Positions 53,301-60,018 of a stretch of DNA of 64,000 bases are shown here, piece after piece. The notes below the pieces were generated by a model that was not told where the DNA came from, ran no database searches, and saw only the letters and a program-made list of their open reading frames with translations. A program made the translations under genes and the position numbers. Origin of the DNA: Tamarix chinensis (Eukaryota > Streptophyta > Magnoliopsida > Caryophyllales > Tamaricaceae); contig CM060180.1 in assembly GCA_030549775.1 (NCBI GenBank), positions 81,189,672-81,253,671 of the forward strand, in the 5' to 3' direction. Position 1 is the first letter of the stretch. Every line of letters starts with the position of its first letter.

Positions 53301-56300
53301 ACACATAATGTATAAATGGGGCACATCTCTCGTAAATAATTCTTTGGTTCTGTTAAAACCATCAACCTATGCACTTGAATCATAGCATGATAATTTAACA
53401 CAGAATGTCATCAGAACTGAATGCACACTCAGTGAGCAGCTACAACAAATAGGGAGAGTATGACAACATTTGAAAAGTGAGGCACGCCTAAAGCGATGGG
53501 TGCGGTGAGGACCGTGAGGGACATTTTTCATCATAGAGGCAAGTTTGATAAGGTGCTGCTAGGGCACACAAGGCCTCTAAGGTGCATGCCTTACTATAAT
53601 TAGCAATTTTAAAACTTTATTTTCTTTAAAAAAAATTCGCAATCAATAAGATAACTGAATCCCATATTGGGAACAAAAGGGAGTAGGGAAAAAAGGCATT
53701 GGAAGCCCAGTAGACAATTTTTAATAGAAAAGGAAATAAAGATATTTATTGTAATTGCAAAGAAGAAGACTCTAATTAGCTAATTTTAAGCTTTATTTTC
53801 AATCAAAAAATTATGCAATCAATATAGTAACTAAATCTTATGCTGGAAAGGAAAGGGAGGAGGGAACAAATATCATGTTAGACCAATATACATAATTTTG
53901 AGTGGAAAAGGAAAGGAAAATATTTACAAAAGAGACAGAGAGAAAAGAAAAGAACATGCATTTTTTAGTGGGCGTGATATTTTTTATTACCTTGCTAATC
54001 TTACCAAGAATAGACTAATACGTTCCTATTTTTTTAAGTATTTTTTTAATGCCGGTATACATTTTGAAAAACTTATGTCATTTTATAGCTTTTTTAAAGC
54101 AATTTCAACGTTTCACTTCACTTAAACACACGCATTTGCTTTGCACCTAGCAGCTAGGTTCTAGGACCCATATCGCTTAGGAGAACCTTAGCTAACTAGA
54201 GGTAAATTGGAACATGAATGATCAATCTTCAAAGACAGATAAATTGTAAGCCCCATAGCTAACTAGAGGACACAGTCCTAATGATGCCATCAGGGTACCA
54301 AGCCAAAACACACTAAACGCAATAATCAAAGCACAAATAACCAAGCAAAAGGCATTTTCGGTGATGTGCCTATGACCGCAGCCAAACTAGGCTCTTTTAT
54401 CAACAAATAAGAAAATAATAACAATGAAAAAATATGCATCCCATTTTCATGAAGGTGTTAATAATATTATTAGTACTCAAACAAGAATTCAGTGGGTTTG
54501 ACATGGTGCAACGCCAATGGATTCAGGTCCAGCCCCACTTAGTGGATAAGGCATGGACCTGTTTGTTTTCACATGAAATCTCTCTTCACAATCTAACAGA
54601 ATGATAGGTAACTACCTAACAAAACTATTACAGTGATTGTGGCTCGCTGAGCTAAGATGTCGAGCCATAAAACTTTCCACTGTTGCCCATCTAACGTTGA
54701 TCTATGTTAAGGGAGACATCCTTTCCAACTGTTGCTAAACTATTGATATGTTACCCATCTAAATTTTTTTATTTTTTTAATCCATGTAAAAAAAAAATTA
54801 TATATAGAGCTATTTAATTGTACATATACATCCAGGCAGGCTAAACTAGTATATAACAATGGTCCAGTCCACAGACAAAAGAATGAGGTTTCTGGCCAGG
54901 AACAGCACAACACAAACCATTCAGCTGTGCAACCAGATCAAAGATTACATAGATCAAGTCATACCAAAAAAAAAAGTGGCTAAAATATAACTTTGATCTA
55001 TCTTTAAGCAGCTATCCTTTCCAGTTGGTGCTAAACTATAGATACCATTGAACAAGGGTGTCCCCATACTAGGCTTCATCTATAGAGTTTATGCTGATTC
55101 TAAATAGTTAAATAACAGAAAGGAAGGCAAAAGCAACATATTGAGAAATCAAATAACCATAGTTCATATGAGCTTAAGACCTTCCATGTTAGTGAAAATT
55201 GTCCACATGTATGCACATAAGACAATAGAGGGGTCCAAATTGGAGGTGTTGTAATCAAAATTTTTATCACCAACAGCCTGAAAGAATGATAGCTGCTAAC
55301 AAGGTAAATGTATCCCATTTGAATATGCAACCCTATGACCTAGCCATCAGCACAGTAAATATGAGTAGTATTGCAAAAACATAGAACCCTTACCTGGCGT
55401 AGTGTTCGAGCCACCAATGCTTCAATGACTGAACCTCTATCATCATTTAAAAGGTGTACTTCATCAATGATTAAAAGCTTAACCAGCATAGAAAGCGACA
55501 TATCACTGCTCTTGCGAGTGATGACATCCCACTTTTCAGGCGTTGTCACTATTATCTAATGCAAAACACCAAAAAAGGTAAGCCATCATGCATAAAAAAC
55601 ACTCCACAGATACTGGAAGCATACACAAACAAACCTGTGTTTCTTCAAGTTCCTTCTTTGACAGTTGCATATCCCCAGTAAGTTCCTTCACAACCATATT
55701 CAATGGAGACAAACGACGGCTGAATGTAGAAGTGACTTCTGCCGCTAATGCCTAATAAAGATACAGACAGGAAGCAGTCAGAGATAACTAATAATTATGG
55801 AAATAAATGTTCGGAGAAACAAGCAATCGATCACCTTCATTGGAGAAACATAAACTATTTTAAATTCATCTTTGTGTAGGTACCCATCCCTGAAATGTTG
55901 GCCAATCTGCAATAGAAATTTCTCAATCAGGAACTATCTTTAACAAAATCAGAAATTACTGACACCATCACATTCAGTTTGTATAATCTGATCATAAATG
56001 CAGTTCTCACATCATGAAGACAACAGATGTGAAGAAAGCAAAAGAAATTTATACCTCATGTAGAATGGAAATCATAGCTATATTTGTTTTGCCAGCTCCA
56101 GTTGGCGCACAAACCTGAGTGGATGAAGATACCAGTTGTGAGAAGATGCTAGTACAACATTGCCTGCTAAAATGTAGCAACCACAGAAACTCACCAAAAT
56201 ATTCTCGTTAGTATAATAAGCTGTCTGGAATATTCTGCTCTGAATACGATTAAGATATCTAAAACCATGGAAAGCTGCTTGAGCAAAGTCATCTAATTCC

Positions 56301-59300
56301 TTTATCTCAATCTGCCATCCGGTGACAAACAATAGATGTTTTAGCAAAGATGTGTCACAACAATATTACAGGATACCAAAATTCCATTATGTTCATCGCA
56401 ATGAATAACATAAAAGCAGTCACTAAATTACAAGTAGAAGAAATTGAATTTTCAAAGCAACTTTGCATTTGAATATCTGCAAAGTTGGCATCAATTAGCT
56501 AATTCAAAACATTATGAATCATCTTACAACTAGAACATGGTTTGAATAATAAGCACAAAGTCAATAGCTTCAAAAGGAGTTAAATTTGTCAAAAAAATAT
56601 AGAATTAAGAAACCCCACAAATCTGTGATTGACAGGATATATGAGTGTATAAATTAAGAACTTATAATATATAATTATCAAGGGAAAATGCCATGAATGC
56701 TATTTATACACATAAAAGACTCCCAAGCATGAGAAAGAGGAAGAAAAGCTAGACAAATGGATCAGCACTAAAAAAGGATTCAATGTTTGGTGTGTTCTGT
56801 TATGAGGTGATTGTCACTGCAGAGTTGGTAGCCGTTCCTGATTGCCAATACTGGTGAACCGTTAATGCTTAGTCAAAAATGTTGTAAATTCTAGAGGTGA
56901 TCCAATGACATGATCAAGCTTAAAAAGCTCAAAGGGACACTTTCCTAGCAATTATTGTGGTACTCCTAGAGTATGAATGATCAAATTATATGGAAGCATA
57001 CATCACTGAAGCAGCCATGAAGACTGATGGGGAATTCATCCTCTTCAATTTTGAGTGGCTTGTGGGGTGAACCTTAGAGATCCTACAGTGAATTGAGATT
57101 CTGCTAACATTTTATGGATTTCTCATGCCTTCAGAAAGATGTTTCCGACTTTTTACACAGTGCAATTAGCCTTCTAACTAAACAAGCAACTGATCATCTT
57201 GCTCTCAGTTTGCACATGCTTAAACAGAATGGCATGCCTATCAACTGAGCATCTTGCTCTCAGTTTGCACATGCTTAAACATAATGGCATGCCTATCAAA
57301 ATTTGAAAAATAATAAGTGGCAAGAGTCAGGATTTCAAACTAGCAGGAAATTGGAACACCCAACATAGCACTCTAGTTTACATCCATGCTCAAGATCAAA
57401 ATCATAAACAATCATCTGCCAAAGGGAAGAAAAGAAAGGATAGAATGAACGTTTTGAGTACAAAACAAATACCAGCTTTTCCCCAGGTTTCATTGGCGCA
57501 GTTGATGTTGGAGGAATAATGACTTCCTCATAACCTTTGAAATGTTTTCTCATGGTTCCTAGAGGAAGAGCAGAAATTGCTTGTGATTCAAGTCCCTGCC
57601 CTCTACCAATTAAATCATCAAACATATTTTTCTTCTCACTGGCTTCAACTAACAGAGAAAAACTTGCAACAGATAAATTGTCTTCATCCCAATGGTCCAT
57701 TCCACGTTTAAGTCGCCTTTCCTCTTTCCGTCGGAGCTTATCAATCTGCCGTTCAGATTCTGTTTGCACTGTAACCTGCAGAAAAACAGATTAAATCAAC
57801 CAATAACAAGAATTCCAGTTTTACTATGTTATGCAACTTAATAATTGCTTCATACCTGTGTGCCATAACTGGGCATTTTCACCTGACTGTCTGAAGCTGC
57901 CCTATCACCTCGCAGCATCAGTAAACCACGATGGATTGCATCTACAAACTCCTTTCGGTGCTGGAAGAGAATGAAAAGTAATGTATGAAGTAGATAATAG
58001 TATAAAGACCTTATCATCAGCTCATGTTCAACTTCACGAAAGTTCAAGAATTTATACATGGTTTCCCGATAATTAATCAACAAAAGCTGATTTATTCAGC
58101 TTCAGCCCCTCCAGGCCTTCATTTATTCATTCTAAAGGGTAGCTTAGTGCAGAAGGGGCCTTTGCATCAAATGTACTTAAGGAAATCCTACAAATCTTTC
58201 AGCCTTCAATAAACAAGAATTGAACTTCTAAAACCCATACATAGTCGGGGATGCTTCAACATATTAACTGGGTAGATCAGTTCCAGATCACAGGCACATA
58301 ACAGTTAAAAAAAATGTAAATACACTACCCAGATCTCATATTGTCAATCCATCCAAGTGCAAGTGTATTTCATGCTGATATATATATGCTAAAGCAAAAT
58401 GGTGTACTATATCCTTACCGAAATAAGCTCTTGAACAGTTTCAAATGAACTATCCCCAACCATGTCCAATAGATCACCAGCTATCTGCAAAGAAAAGACA
58501 ACGAAATACTTAAATTCAGGCTAGGACATAAGCAAGAGCCATTCTGAATGGCAATAACAAGTGGACAGGATAAACAGTACCTCTTCCCCAGGTTTATCAG
58601 AATCAAGCACTCGACAAACAGCCAGCGCCAATTCATCACGTGATAACTGCGATACTCTGTCCCTGACTATCTGATCACAAGCATCCCCCAACCACTTCAA
58701 GTCATATTCAACCCTTTTATTGGCAAAATTATTTTCTGCAGGAGTGGCAACATGACAATAATTGCATGACGTCGATGGCGCCATAATGTCCTTCAAAGGA
58801 ACATTCACAAGAAACCGAGAAGGTGGATGGAAATTAAAATTGGCTCCAAACTCTTGATCTTCACCATCAGTCAAAGAAGCATTAGAGTCAGATATAGATG
58901 TAAACACATTGGCAACATGCTGCATGCTAAACAGCTTCTGAGACAAAGATGCTGCTTTCTGCAGACTAGCATCCGAAACATCATGGCCAAGGAGATTTTG
59001 CAATTCTAACCTGAATCCCATATACAAAAGAGGATATATCTGTCTGAGATCCAAACACTTACAAAATGCAAGGTATCAAAATCTCTCATAAATTCTGAAC
59101 AAACAAATCAGCTCCAGAAAAAAAAAACATTAAACCTTACATGCAAAATGACCATTTCATAAATTCAGAGGTGGACATTAATACACTCAGCATAGTGCTA
59201 AAATTCATCCCATAATGGTTCAACCATTGCCCAACAAAAATAAACGTATCCACTTATCAGTCATAATCCTTTGGTAATCTTTTCATCAAACAATCTATTC

Positions 59301-60018
59301 AACCACAATAAGAGCTTAGCCACATTCCGTATCAAAAAAGAATAAGAAACGCAATATGTAGGACCATTGCATTTAAAAGTTCAAAGTTTATTAACCAAAA
59401 AAATCAACGCTACAAGAGATTCTTAATGTTGAAAGTTGAATTAGAGCCCATACTTTTTTCCAGCAATCCTTCCCATGTCTTCACCCTCTTGATACTCTCC
59501 TTGCCGACTAAAAAGACGGTATGAAGCCAGGGCCACCTCTTGAAGCTCCTCTGAAGCCGCTTCTCCACCGATCAACTCCACGACAGCACCAATAAACTGC
59601 TTATAAACCTGTCTCACCTCCGGAGAAGCTGAAATGTACCCAAAACAATAAATAAATAAATAAACAAAAAAACTCTAGGATTCCAGCGAAAACATTATAC
59701 TAACAGCATTTATAATTGAAGTCCTACAGTTTACCTTCTTCCCATTTATTCACGATCTTCCCTGCAAGCTCCGATTCTCCAAGGGAATTAGCCGAACTAG
59801 AAGACAATTTCCAAATCGAAATTAGAAAACCAGTAATTGTTAAATTTGGAAACCCAAATGTTAGCGAAACGTATAAACAGTGAGTTATTCAACTAAATTT
59901 TAAAAACGAACCTACGAGGCTGGAGGCTCTGAAGGACAGTTTTGCGTTGGAGATAAGCGCGGTCCACATCGAAGGGGACTCTGAGAGAACTAGTTAGTCG
60001 CGGAAGTTGAACCAGCAT
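3832..60018 (-). CDS. DExH14: DExH14/ASCC3-type double-cassette helicase, 40 exons, 3' end outside window
   Basis: Ski2-like helicase with two tandem helicase-Sec63 cassettes, the plant counterpart of human ASCC3 and yeast Slh1. Those relatives act on collided ribosomes, and ASCC3 also in alkylation repair; the plant role is inferred from family. Forty exons were placed by GT-AG borders and frame continuity (one GC donor). They sum to 5157 bp and 1719 codons without a stop; coordinates are in the four domain entries. The ATG at 60018 is the first in-frame Met after an in-frame TAA at 60022-60024. Only intron 1, intron 2, intron 3 and intron 34 interrupt a codon; all others fall between codons. 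The full family protein is about 2150 residues, so some 430 C-terminal residues (Sec63-2) are missing to the left. BRR2 is the main alternative, but the N-terminus and linker match DExH14 rather than BRR2. Confidence 0.95.
5189..8660. other. Intron 35 of DExH14, 3.5 kb
   Basis: Contains a dispersed repeat (about 6560-6764 and 8221-8490) split by a solo LTR (6765-8215). It also carries a second pair of direct repeats: 6360-6440 resembles 8534-8605 (AAAGAAGACA..ATATGGAGTACT, CATAGATGCTTCAAG), and 6549-6574 resembles 8506-8531 (AATGATTC(G/A)GTTT(A/G)GTAATAAGTATA). 5189-6340 is AT-rich intron sequence without visible structure. Confidence 0.75.
6765..8215. mobile_element. Solo LTR with perfect 5-bp target duplication
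   Basis: A 1451-bp unit starting TGTTTACCTCATAGGTC and ending CATACGCATTTACA, with TAGTA on both sides (6760-6764 and 8216-8220). The empty site is confirmed by the related repeat at 12300-12690, where the flanks are continuous. The early segment TTTTGATGATAACAAAC and the late segment CTCCATTCACCCCTCCCCTCTA are familiar from plant LTR retrotransposons. No ORF and no second LTR are present, so it arose by LTR recombination. Confidence 0.88.
8877..9634. repeat. Tandem duplication, two units of about 375-385 bp, in intron 34
   Basis: Unit 1 is 8877-9250 and unit 2 is 9251-9634. Each starts AAATTATTTCTTTTCTT, then CTTTAGAC(T/A)GCTAT, GCATTCATAATGACACA, AAAAAAACAATGGGCAGGAT, GACAAGTTAGGCAACTGATC and AACCTAGCTAAATATAATAGG, and ends CAATAGGTCAAA or CAACAGATCAAA. 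Identity appears near 90 per cent, with an indel in the poly-pyrimidine lead. Together the units fill most of intron 34 (8752-9940). No coding content. Confidence 0.95.
10030..11390. other. Intron 33 of DExH14, 1.4 kb
   Basis: Lies between DEIH (exon 33) and exon 34. It includes an ATT-rich microsatellite at about 11082-11158. The rest is AT-rich without ORF homology or transposon ends that I can see. Confidence 0.65.
12300..12690. repeat. Dispersed repeat copy 2 with CTCCCTCTGTTTTATAATA edge
   Basis: Homologous to 6560-6764 plus 8221-8440. The left edge ACTCCCTCTGTTTTATAATACGAGG looks like a Stowaway-type inverted end, followed by GACAATTAAATGCTTTGTTTCCAA, then GCCCTAGGAACATAATGGTTAAAGGCTCCC and CTAAATCATAATCCAAAGTTTTTGGG. 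The right inverted end was not found. Homology with the copy near 8.4 kb seems to run on into the LTR start at 12704-12775. Confidence 0.7.
12691..15578 (+). mobile_element. Decayed, internally deleted Ty3/gypsy-like LTR element
   Basis: Two direct repeats flank a 1.15-kb interior. The 5' LTR is 12691 to about 13561 and the 3' LTR 14702 to about 15578. Shared blocks include GTGGATTAGCTTAATCA or ATGGATTAGCTTAATCA, GGCTATAAAAGCC/TCTCATGTAATCATATG and CATTCACCAAA. The 3' LTR starts TGATGCAAAAGC after a purine run AAAAAGGAGAA; the 5' copy starts TAATGTAGAAGC (TG mutated). GGCTATAAAAG looks like the LTR TATA box. The interior keeps a protease-like remnant but no RT or integrase. Divergence between the LTRs is high, so it is old. 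Confidence 0.8.
13770..14616 (+). pseudogene. Gag-Pol protease-region remnant of the gypsy element
   Basis: The frame at 13770-13970 reads [20 protein letters not shown], resembling the plant gypsy aspartic-protease entry in which VCxVIIDSGS is usual; here Asp is replaced and SES stands for SGS, so the active site is lost. About 14020-14160 reads [20 protein letters not shown], the usual segment after the protease in these elements. A Lys/Glu-rich tail follows to 14616. Stops and frame changes separate the parts. No function is expected. Confidence 0.72.
15580..16080. repeat. Dispersed repeat, copy 1 (see 53479-54180)
   Basis: Directly follows the 3' LTR of the gypsy remnant. It shares with 53479-54180 the order GGCACAAGGCACC-like edge, GCAATCAATATAGTAA, GGAAGGAAAGGGG, ACATAATTTTGGATGGA, TTTATTGTA and ATTAGTTATTTTTAGGGTTTATTTTCAT, then a second diverged unit starting CTAAATCTCATGTTGAG. 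The unit period is about 160 bp. It is intronic in both places. The element type is unknown. Confidence 0.6.
16622..17265. repeat. Tandem duplication of about 330 bp in intron 30
   Basis: Copy 1 is about 16622-16945 and copy 2 about 16960-17265. Shared stretches include TATCATGTGATTA/CATCATGTGATTA, CCATCCTATGAATGTTTATAT, AAATGATAAAATTACATATTTT, ATAGCATATTCCAAAAAAAA and GGAAAAATATTTGATATTAA. Identity looks above 80 per cent, with small indels. No ORF is present. The event is local, since the copies are adjacent and in the same order. Confidence 0.88.
19438..20979 (+). mobile_element. LINE copy B: 5'-truncated LINE inside the MITE
   Basis: Starts inside RT at the [17 protein letters not shown] segment and runs to the 3' hairpin TAAGTAATAAAATTTCTTACTTA (20945-20967) and an A9 run. 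Flanks GGAGCCAAGCCAACTC (19422-19437) and GGAGACGCCAACTC (20980-20993) are an imperfect target duplication, made from MITE sequence. ORF2 is open at 19464-20480 and then shifted. Its divergence lies between copies A and D. Antisense to the gene. Confidence 0.87.
19464..20480 (+). pseudogene. LINE B reverse transcriptase remnant, 338 codons
   Basis: The frame begins [19 protein letters not shown] and keeps the catalytic SFADDILLF, then the thumb and linker (YLGRLQ-like, [32 protein letters not shown]). A frameshift near 20460 moves the zf-RVT end ([18 protein letters not shown]) into the frame at 20488-20676, and a TAG follows near 20674. The fingers and the endonuclease are absent through 5' truncation. 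Non-functional. Confidence 0.9.
25436..26575. repeat. 1.1-kb pyrimidine-rich strand-asymmetric block
   Basis: The plus strand is overwhelmingly C and T, starting with TTTTTCC-type runs, then C-rich runs, then CACCACC-type units. Several overlapping long frames exist in all three plus frames (up to 390 residues, Pro/Ser/Leu/His-rich), as expected from a lack of A-containing stops. Because all frames are equally open and the composition is simple, I do not call a protein. The helicase pre-mRNA carries the purine-rich complement. Confidence 0.75.
26620..26930. repeat. Trinucleotide microsatellite block (TTA/ACT/ATT)n
   Basis: About 310 bp of TTA, TTG, ACT and ATT units with few interruptions, including an (ACT)n run at about 26700-26726. 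It gives artificial poly-Ile and poly-Leu frames on both strands. It lies just right of the pyrimidine-rich block within the 4.2-kb element. Confidence 0.9.
28370..28680. repeat. Diverged tandem duplication of about 190 bp
   Basis: Two copies of CCCTG(G/A)GTGTTTTTCCGATCCAC followed by AGCTATAATAGT or GGCTATAATAGT and GGGG/GGGTTCCC. The first copy is near 28380-28480 and the second near 28562-28665. Both are preceded by a CACATAATAATGGCCA or CAAATAATATTAGCCA segment. They lie inside the 25113-29336 element and probably belong to its structure. Confidence 0.75.
29380..30010. repeat. Diverged direct duplication with TTTTGTARC motif
   Basis: Two segments share an order of motifs. Near 29455-29640: ATATCCTCGTTGAG, GAATCC/AATCC..ATTGTTCCCA, CAAGTCCATCTCACAG, CTAATACCATTTTGTAACACC, ATAGTTATTTGAAAGTG. 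Near 29790-29970: ATATCCTTGTTATG, ATCATTCCCA, CAAGTCAAGTTCACAG, CTAATGCCATTTTGTAGCCC, ATAGTTACTTAAAAGTGC. The period is about 335 bp. The TTTTGTAACACCC part resembles the left end of the element at 25113, so this may be debris of that family. Confidence 0.6.
30292..31777. mobile_element. Solo LTR, family TGATGCA...TGCATCA (copy 1)
   Basis: Starts TGATGCATGAGGAATAC and ends GGATGATCCTGCATCA, matching the ends and internal segments of 40441-41447 (AATACAAATTG, GAAAAGAGGG, GCTGCTGCTG, GAGCCATTT). The flanking 5-mers AAGTC and AGGTG agree at three of five positions, so the duplication is decayed or coincidental. It is 1486 bp with no ORF; extra length relative to the other copy suggests indels. 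Confidence 0.72.
32712..36155 (-). pseudogene. LINE D ORF2: endonuclease-reverse transcriptase split by one stop codon
   Basis: The frame is open from 36155 to an amber TAG at 34554-34556 and continues in the same frame to 32712, about 1147 codons in all. The first part is an APE-type endonuclease ([31 protein letters not shown]). The second is reverse transcriptase ([23 protein letters not shown], catalytic SFADDILLF), then a zf-RVT C-terminus ([18 protein letters not shown]). The stop falls between PNPQ and [10 protein letters not shown] in the early RT. Apart from it I see no frameshift. It nicks target DNA and copies LINE RNA; this copy should be inactive in trans-free form. Confidence 0.92.
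36076..37584 (-). CDS. LINE D ORF1: DUF4283-like RNA-binding protein with CCHC zinc knuckle
   Basis: About 502 residues from MARKKKSPS; the open frame extends upstream to a Met at 37671, but the old copy A also begins homology at MARKKK after a GTGAGG leader, so I prefer 37584. The middle has a plant LINE gag-like domain ([26 protein letters not shown]) and then a knuckle [14 protein letters not shown] (C-x2-C-x4-H-x4-C). Its role is to bind LINE RNA as the nucleic-acid chaperone of the particle. The 3' end overlaps ORF2 by 80 bp in another frame. No damage is visible. Confidence 0.88.
   Translation of the reverse strand: MARKKKSPSSMSGKKVAKARTTATQKTTLQQAAQGSKSPTLPTPHADLLSKNLENDLFDVNIASAGMEDPLPRNPIPNSASLGHERAATPAAGHKGCLSQEFLNSEGDALPENPKFPPAAINDRISVWDRLEEISLSPTPSWRDILAGNRNPSQGEKLTYVPPTMENDSLRVKLDKKEVDSEAELWANTLVGYVFGDAPSYSQICGYVQAHWREVPLPQIILHASGFFLFKFKSMEDANFILGHHWTFFNKPLVLKLWHRRMKIDKNEMQVVPLWIKFPNLPLEYWGKSSLSRIASAVGKPLCTDAITVSRERVSFPRVLVEIDIKKPLLDSMVIVDPEGGELVQVIDYDWKPIYCHFCDRFGHAASNCKYHRAANKSPKTSGEEWVIVRDHRKRKVSESVNEVGRASGGDDEVGGLPSYPPASAARAIPRDPGTQNGSETAPQEPVPPGLPLDHPLPHDLRVISRNRPESQDPSCFAGVSGSVQKQYARRGAQQSDPGGHD
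38405..46801 (-). CDS. DExH14: DExH14 exons 21-28: end of cassette 1 and first Sec63 domain
   Basis: Exons: 46652-46801, 43565-43777, 43269-43421, 42952-43176, 42769-42870, 40034-40114, 39805-39885, 38405-38608. Residues 848-1250. Exon 21 ([16 protein letters not shown]) belongs to the winged-helix part. Exons 22-28 hold the Sec63 unit, recognisable by [41 protein letters not shown], the helical bundle around [10 protein letters not shown], and the immunoglobulin-like end with FEPHPPQYY. In this family the Sec63 unit forms the ratchet and nucleic-acid channel behind the RecA pair. Introns 21 and 25 (about 2.9 and 2.7 kb) carry a hAT-like MITE and a solo LTR. Confidence 0.94.
38609..39804. other. 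Intron 27 of DExH14, 1.2 kb
   Basis: AT-rich intron sequence with no ORF, inverted-repeat ends, LTR ends or tandem structure that I can detect on either strand. Confidence 0.6.
40115..42768. other. Intron 25 of DExH14, 2.7 kb
   Basis: It holds an (ATA)n microsatellite at about 40285-40306 and a solo LTR (40441-41447). The rest (41450-42768) is AT-rich intron sequence without inverted ends, ORF homology or other structure that I can see. Confidence 0.7.
40441..41447. mobile_element. Solo LTR, family TGATGCA...TGCATCA (copy 2)
   Basis: Begins TGATGCATATGTCAATAC and ends GGATGCTCCTGCATCA, with perfect 7-bp inverted ends. It is flanked by ATTGG (40436-40440) and ATTAG (41448-41452), a 5-bp duplication with one change. 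The first 100 bp and the last 30 bp align with 30292-31777. At 1007 bp with no internal ORF it fits a solo LTR left by LTR-LTR recombination; the orientation and superfamily are not clear. Confidence 0.82.
43778..46651. other. Intron 21 of DExH14, 2.9 kb
   Basis: Contains a hAT-like MITE (44239-44846) and an (AT)n run at about 45843-45867. It also has a second stretch near 45440-45680 rich in GATATCCAAA/TTCGAATATC-like pieces that resembles the MITE interior and may be a decayed relative. No host ORF is visible. Confidence 0.7.
44239..44846. mobile_element. hAT-like MITE with GATATCC-rich interior
   Basis: About 608 bp with imperfect inverted ends: left TAGGGTTGTTCATG, right (reverse complement) TAGGGGTGTTCATG. 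The interior repeats GGATATC/GATATCC motifs on both strands. Flanking 8-mers are CCTACTGC (44231-44238) and CCTGTTAT (44847-44854); their four differences are all transitions, so they may be a decayed 8-bp duplication as expected for hAT. TAGGG ends fit hAT MITEs. No transposase is visible. Confidence 0.75.
47138..56311 (-). CDS. DExH14: DExH14 exons 8-20: helicase cassette 1, RecA1 and RecA2
   Basis: Exons: 56195-56311, 56055-56114, 55835-55906, 55635-55751, 55394-55555, 52715-52780, 52462-52614, 52294-52377, 51190-51264, 50965-51096, 50818-50883, 47357-47422, 47138-47260. Exon 9 carries Walker A APTGAGKT (residues 458-465). Exon 12 carries TTPEKWD and motif II DEVH (569-572). Exon 13 has motif III SAT (606-608). 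Exon 15 has FVHSRKDT of the RecA2 start. Exon 18 holds [13 protein letters not shown] (motif V). Exons 19-20 join to give QIFGRAGR, motif VI (806-813). All catalytic residues are intact, so this cassette should hydrolyse ATP. Larger introns 12, 15 and 18 (2.6, 1.0 and 3.4 kb) contain repeats. The intron after exon 16 uses a GC donor. Confidence 0.95.
48170..48480. repeat. A-rich degenerate tandem tract in intron 18
   Basis: ATAATGATAAT-type units pass into repeated AAACACCAACCCAAAC-like units of about 30 bp with variations. Purine- and A-rich on the plus strand, it directly precedes the Stowaway-like MITE. Probably an old microsatellite or a fragment of a larger repeat. Confidence 0.55.
48495..48735. 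mobile_element. Stowaway-like (Tc1/mariner) MITE
   Basis: A 241-bp segment bounded by imperfect terminal inverted repeats: left TTCCCTCCATTTCATAAA, right (reverse complement) CTCCTTCCGTTTCATAAA. TA dinucleotides flank both sides (48493-48494 and 48736-48737). CTCCCTCCGTTTCATA-type ends with a TA duplication are the signature of Stowaway MITEs. It has no coding capacity. Confidence 0.88.
49735..50510 (+). mobile_element. LINE copy C: 5'-truncated RT tail, antisense to the gene
   Basis: Homologous to the last quarter of the LINE ORF2 in intron 30. Frames on the plus strand read [19 protein letters not shown], then [13 protein letters not shown] and SLNLPRYRF, then remnants of the zf-RVT end. 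Several stops and frameshifts make it non-coding. The 3' end reads GTAAGCAATAAAATTACTACTT followed by a short A run near 50505, a decayed form of the 3' hairpin shared by all copies here. I found no convincing target duplication. Old and 5'-truncated. Confidence 0.85.
51188..51189 (-). other. GC donor splice site of intron 16
   Basis: Reading the minus strand, exon 16 ends AGGAAG and the intron begins GCAAGA (donor GC at 51189-51188). The acceptor is a normal TTCCAG ending at 51097. The exon side AAG and the following GCAAG fit the strong consensus of natural GC-AG introns. Joining here gives QFELRK followed by KEVLKSRNK, which matches the family, and keeps the frame. No usable GT occurs at the right place. 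Confidence 0.88.
51265..52293. other. Intron 15 of DExH14, 1.0 kb
   Basis: AT-rich intron sequence between the RecA2 exons 15 and 16. I see no ORF with a family signature, no inverted-repeat element and no LTR-like ends. A small run ATATCGGATATTGGCCAATAT near 51610 is palindrome-rich but too short to classify. Confidence 0.6.
52781..55393. other. Intron 12 of DExH14, 2.6 kb
   Basis: Lies between exon 12 (DEVH) and exon 13 (SAT). It holds a dispersed repeat at 53479-54180 (separate entry) and otherwise AT-rich sequence with no coding signature on either strand. A short run of 9-10 T or A residues is common here. I see no complete transposon ORF. Confidence 0.75.
53479..54180. repeat. Dispersed repeat, copy 2, with internal subrepeats
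   Basis: This region shares a unit with 15580-16080: a stretch like AATCAATATAGTAACTAAATC, followed by GGAAAGGAAAGGGA, ATAATTTTGAG and then a TTTATTGTA/ACTCTAATTAGC segment. Two diverged tandem units of about 170 bp are recognisable here (near 53640-53800 and 53812-53930). The outer ends carry GGCACGCCTA and CACCTAGCAGCTAGG, a CCTAGGC-like motif. No ORF or clear target duplication was found. The type is unknown; a non-autonomous element is the best guess. Confidence 0.6.
57187..57296. repeat. 55-bp tandem duplication in intron 7
   Basis: Units 57187-57241 and 57242-57296 are nearly identical; each starts CAACTGA(T/G)CATCTTGC and ends GGCATGCCTAT. I see only two or three differences. It lies in intron 7 (56312-57472), which is otherwise unremarkable. 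The near identity suggests a recent local duplication. Confidence 0.9.
57473..60018 (-). CDS. DExH14: DExH14 exons 1-7: N-terminal region (residues 1-416)
   Basis: Exons: 59912-60018, 59735-59796, 59454-59628, 58581-59010, 58419-58484, 57856-57960, 57473-57775. Residues 1-416 precede the helicase core. The start [19 protein letters not shown] is the plant DExH14 N-terminus as I recall it. The 430-bp exon 4 is the longest and carries an acidic stretch (DGEDQEF). Exon 7 has a strongly charged, probably helical segment ([11 protein letters not shown]) and ends just before the [11 protein letters not shown] segment that opens cassette 1. In ASCC3 and Brr2 this region packs against the helicase core and modulates it; that role is transferred by family. 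Introns here are short (80-458 bp). Confidence 0.92.
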
